Part shown: piece after piece, positions 4,266 to 5,430 of the stretch
How positions within the stretch are numbered: the stretch's first letter is position 1
Layout: each line of letters begins with the position of its first letter
Assembly: GCA_945952355.1 (NCBI GenBank)
Contig: CAMFIW010000239.1
Location: 1 to 5,430, forward strand
From: an uncultured Phenylobacterium sp.
GTDB taxonomy: Bacteria > Pseudomonadota > Alphaproteobacteria > Caulobacterales > Caulobacteraceae
Direction: 5' to 3'
DNA length: 5,430 bases
The notes under the pieces: generated by a model
The model's input: the letters and a program-made list of their open reading frames with translations, nothing else
Database searches by the model: none
What the model was told of the DNA's origin: nothing
Translations under genes and position numbers: made by a program

Positions 4266-5430
4266 TCAGTTGGCCAGGCGGCGCAGGAAGGACGGGATCT
4301 CCAGGTCGTCCTGGGCCTCTGTTCCCGGCTGCTCCATCGGCTGTTCGACGGGCAGCGCCCCGCCGCGGCCGGCGGCCGGGCGCGCCGCTTGTTGCGGGGG
4401 TGCGTCATAGCGCGGACGGCTGCCGAACAGGCTCAGGAACCCACCGCTCTTTTGCGGACGGCGGTCCTCGAAGGCGGCCTCGCCGAATAGCGGCTCGTCC
4501 TCCTCCTCGGCGACCATCGGGTCGATGATGCGCGTGACGCTCGGCGCCGGTTCCGGCGCGCGGGCCACTGGCTGGGTGATCTGGGGCTCGGCGCGGACCG
4601 GTTCCGGCGCGACGGGCGCGGTGTAGAGGTCGGCCTGCTCCTCGAACGGCTCGGGCTGCTGCGCCACCAACGGCTCGGGCGCGGCGTGGATCACCGGCGC
4701 GGGGGCCGGTGCAGGCGCCGGCTGGGGCGCGTAGGCCATCGGCTCCGGCTGGCGGTTCACCTGAGCGGCCGGGGTCGCATAGATCGAACGTTGCGGCTCC
4801 GGCGCCGGGGCGGGACGCTGCACTTCCGGCGCGCGCAACGGCGGGGCCTGCAGCGGACGGCGCTCCACCTTGGGCTCGATAGCGGCGATCGAGGCGCCGT
4901 CCATGCCCGTGGCGACCACCGAGACGCGGATCATGCCTTCCAGGGACGGATCAAAGGCCGCGCCGAAGATGATGTTGCCTTCCGGATCGACCTGTTCGGA
5001 GATGGCGTTGGCCGCCTCGTCGACTTCCAGCAGGGTCATGTCCAGGCCGCCGGTCACGTTGACCAGCACGGCCTTGGCGCCCTTCAGCGAGACCTCGTCG
5101 AGCAGGGGGTTCTGGATGGCGTTCTGCGCGGCCATCAAGGCGCGATCGTCGCCGGTCGCCTCCCCCGTACCCATCATCGCCTTGCCCATCTCGGTCATGA
5201 CCGTGCGGACGTCAGCGAAGTCGAGGTTGATCAGGCCCGGCAGCACCATCAGGTCGGTGATGGATCGGACGCCGGAGTGCAGGACCTGGTCGGCCATGCC
5301 GAAGGCCTCGGCGAAGGTGGTCCGCTCGTTGGCGACCCGGAACAGATTCTGGTTCGGAATGACGATCAGGGTGTCGACATAGCGCTGCAGCTCGGCGATG
5401 CCGGCATCAGCCAGACGCATGCGGTGACGG
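4266..5430 (-). CDS. ftsZ: Cell division GTPase FtsZ, 5' end missing
   Basis: FtsZ is the tubulin-like GTPase that forms the division ring. The visible 387 residues start at [10 protein letters not shown], which continues a reading frame beyond the right edge, so the internal ATG at 5418-5420 is not a real start. Roughly the first 140-150 residues, including the GGGTGTG signature, are outside. Numbering from that Met, present are the T7 synergy loop NLDFAD (65-70) with its catalytic aspartates, the nucleotide-contact region AFGMADQVL (39-47), and the C-terminal tubulin domain to about 185. A disordered Pro/Ala/Gln-rich linker of about 185 residues (186-371) follows. The protein ends in the conserved peptide [12 protein letters not shown] (373-384), which binds membrane tethers such as FtsA. 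A long linker and this exact type of end peptide are characteristic of Caulobacter relatives. The gene is intact where visible. Confidence 0.97.
   Translation of the reverse strand, partial: RHRMRLADAGIAELQRYVDTLIVIPNQNLFRVANERTTFAEAFGMADQVLHSGVRSITDLMVLPGLINLDFADVRTVMTEMGKAMMGTGEATGDDRALMAAQNAIQNPLLDEVSLKGAKAVLVNVTGGLDMTLLEVDEAANAISEQVDPEGNIIFGAAFDPSLEGMIRVSVVATGMDGASIAAIEPKVERRPLQAPPLRAPEVQRPAPAPEPQRSIYATPAAQVNRQPEPMAYAPQPAPAPAPAPVIHAAPEPLVAQQPEPFEEQADLYTAPVAPEPVRAEPQITQPVARAPEPAPSVTRIIDPMVAEEEDEPLFGEAAFEDRRPQKSGGFLSLFGSRPRYDAPPQQAARPAAGRGGALPVEQPMEQPGTEAQDDLEIPSFLRRLAN
4548..4802 (-). repeat. Degenerate Pro-Glu-Pro repeats in the FtsZ linker
   Basis: Six PEP tripeptides, mostly in the context APEP or QPEP, occur at residues 207, 225, 248, 256, 272 and 289 (counting from the Met at 5420). 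At DNA level they appear as recurring CGG-CTC/TTC-CGG-like blocks on the + strand. Spacing is irregular (8-23 residues), so this is a low-complexity region, not a strict tandem array. Confidence 0.5.

Noticed and set aside
4142..4528. + strand frames starting in the lpxC-ftsZ gap
   Set aside because: They run through the ftsZ terminator hairpin and then antisense to the FtsZ linker; no ribosome-binding site or domain is visible.
4870..5382. A 170-codon + strand frame opposite ftsZ
   Set aside because: It lies wholly antisense to the conserved FtsZ GTPase region and its protein looks like Ser/Thr-rich antisense translation.

Overview
The window is GC-rich and every convincing gene lies on the minus strand. 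Read in transcription order (right to left) it holds the 3' part of ftsZ, then lpxC, bamD, a three-gene cassette (glutathione S-transferase, ArsR-type regulator, SRPBCC/AHSA1 protein) and the 5' part of recN. The FtsZ end peptide ([11 protein letters not shown]) with its long Pro/Ala-rich linker, the ftsZ-lpxC-bamD-recN order, and a GTTC-N7-GTTC LexA-type box all point to an alphaproteobacterium, most likely Caulobacterales (Caulobacter/Phenylobacterium-like). That placement is inferred from recalled sequence character, not from a search.

Region 4266-5430 is FtsZ without roughly its first 140-150 residues. It is followed by a perfect 12-bp stem-loop (4215-4242), the probable ftsZ terminator. 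The roughly 200-bp leader between that hairpin and lpxC contains an inverted repeat next to a TATAAG hexamer. It also contains an 8-nt element exactly complementary to the lpxC ribosome-binding region. LpxC (3125-4018, or to 4033 with an upstream GTG) has all its zinc-binding and catalytic residues. The gap 3037-3124 carries a plausible housekeeping promoter for bamD. BamD (2050-3036) is a lipoprotein with a long C-terminal tail that holds a duplicated nonapeptide. An 11-bp perfect stem-loop follows it at 2019-2045.

The GST, ArsR and SRPBCC genes (448-1926) overlap one another by 11 and 4 nt and look like one translationally coupled operon. They sit where bamD and recN would be neighbours in the order I expect for related bacteria, so they are probably a lineage-specific insertion. 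The 92-bp gap before recN carries a small hairpin and the LexA-type box, which suggests SOS control of recN.

Functionally, the conserved genes cover division (FtsZ), lipid A synthesis (LpxC), outer-membrane protein assembly (BamD) and recombinational repair (RecN). The cassette looks like a small stress or detoxification unit whose substrate I cannot deduce. I see no mobile element, CRISPR array, tRNA or rRNA. No wholly new system is evident; the most unusual points are the lpxC leader, the BamD tail and the inserted cassette.
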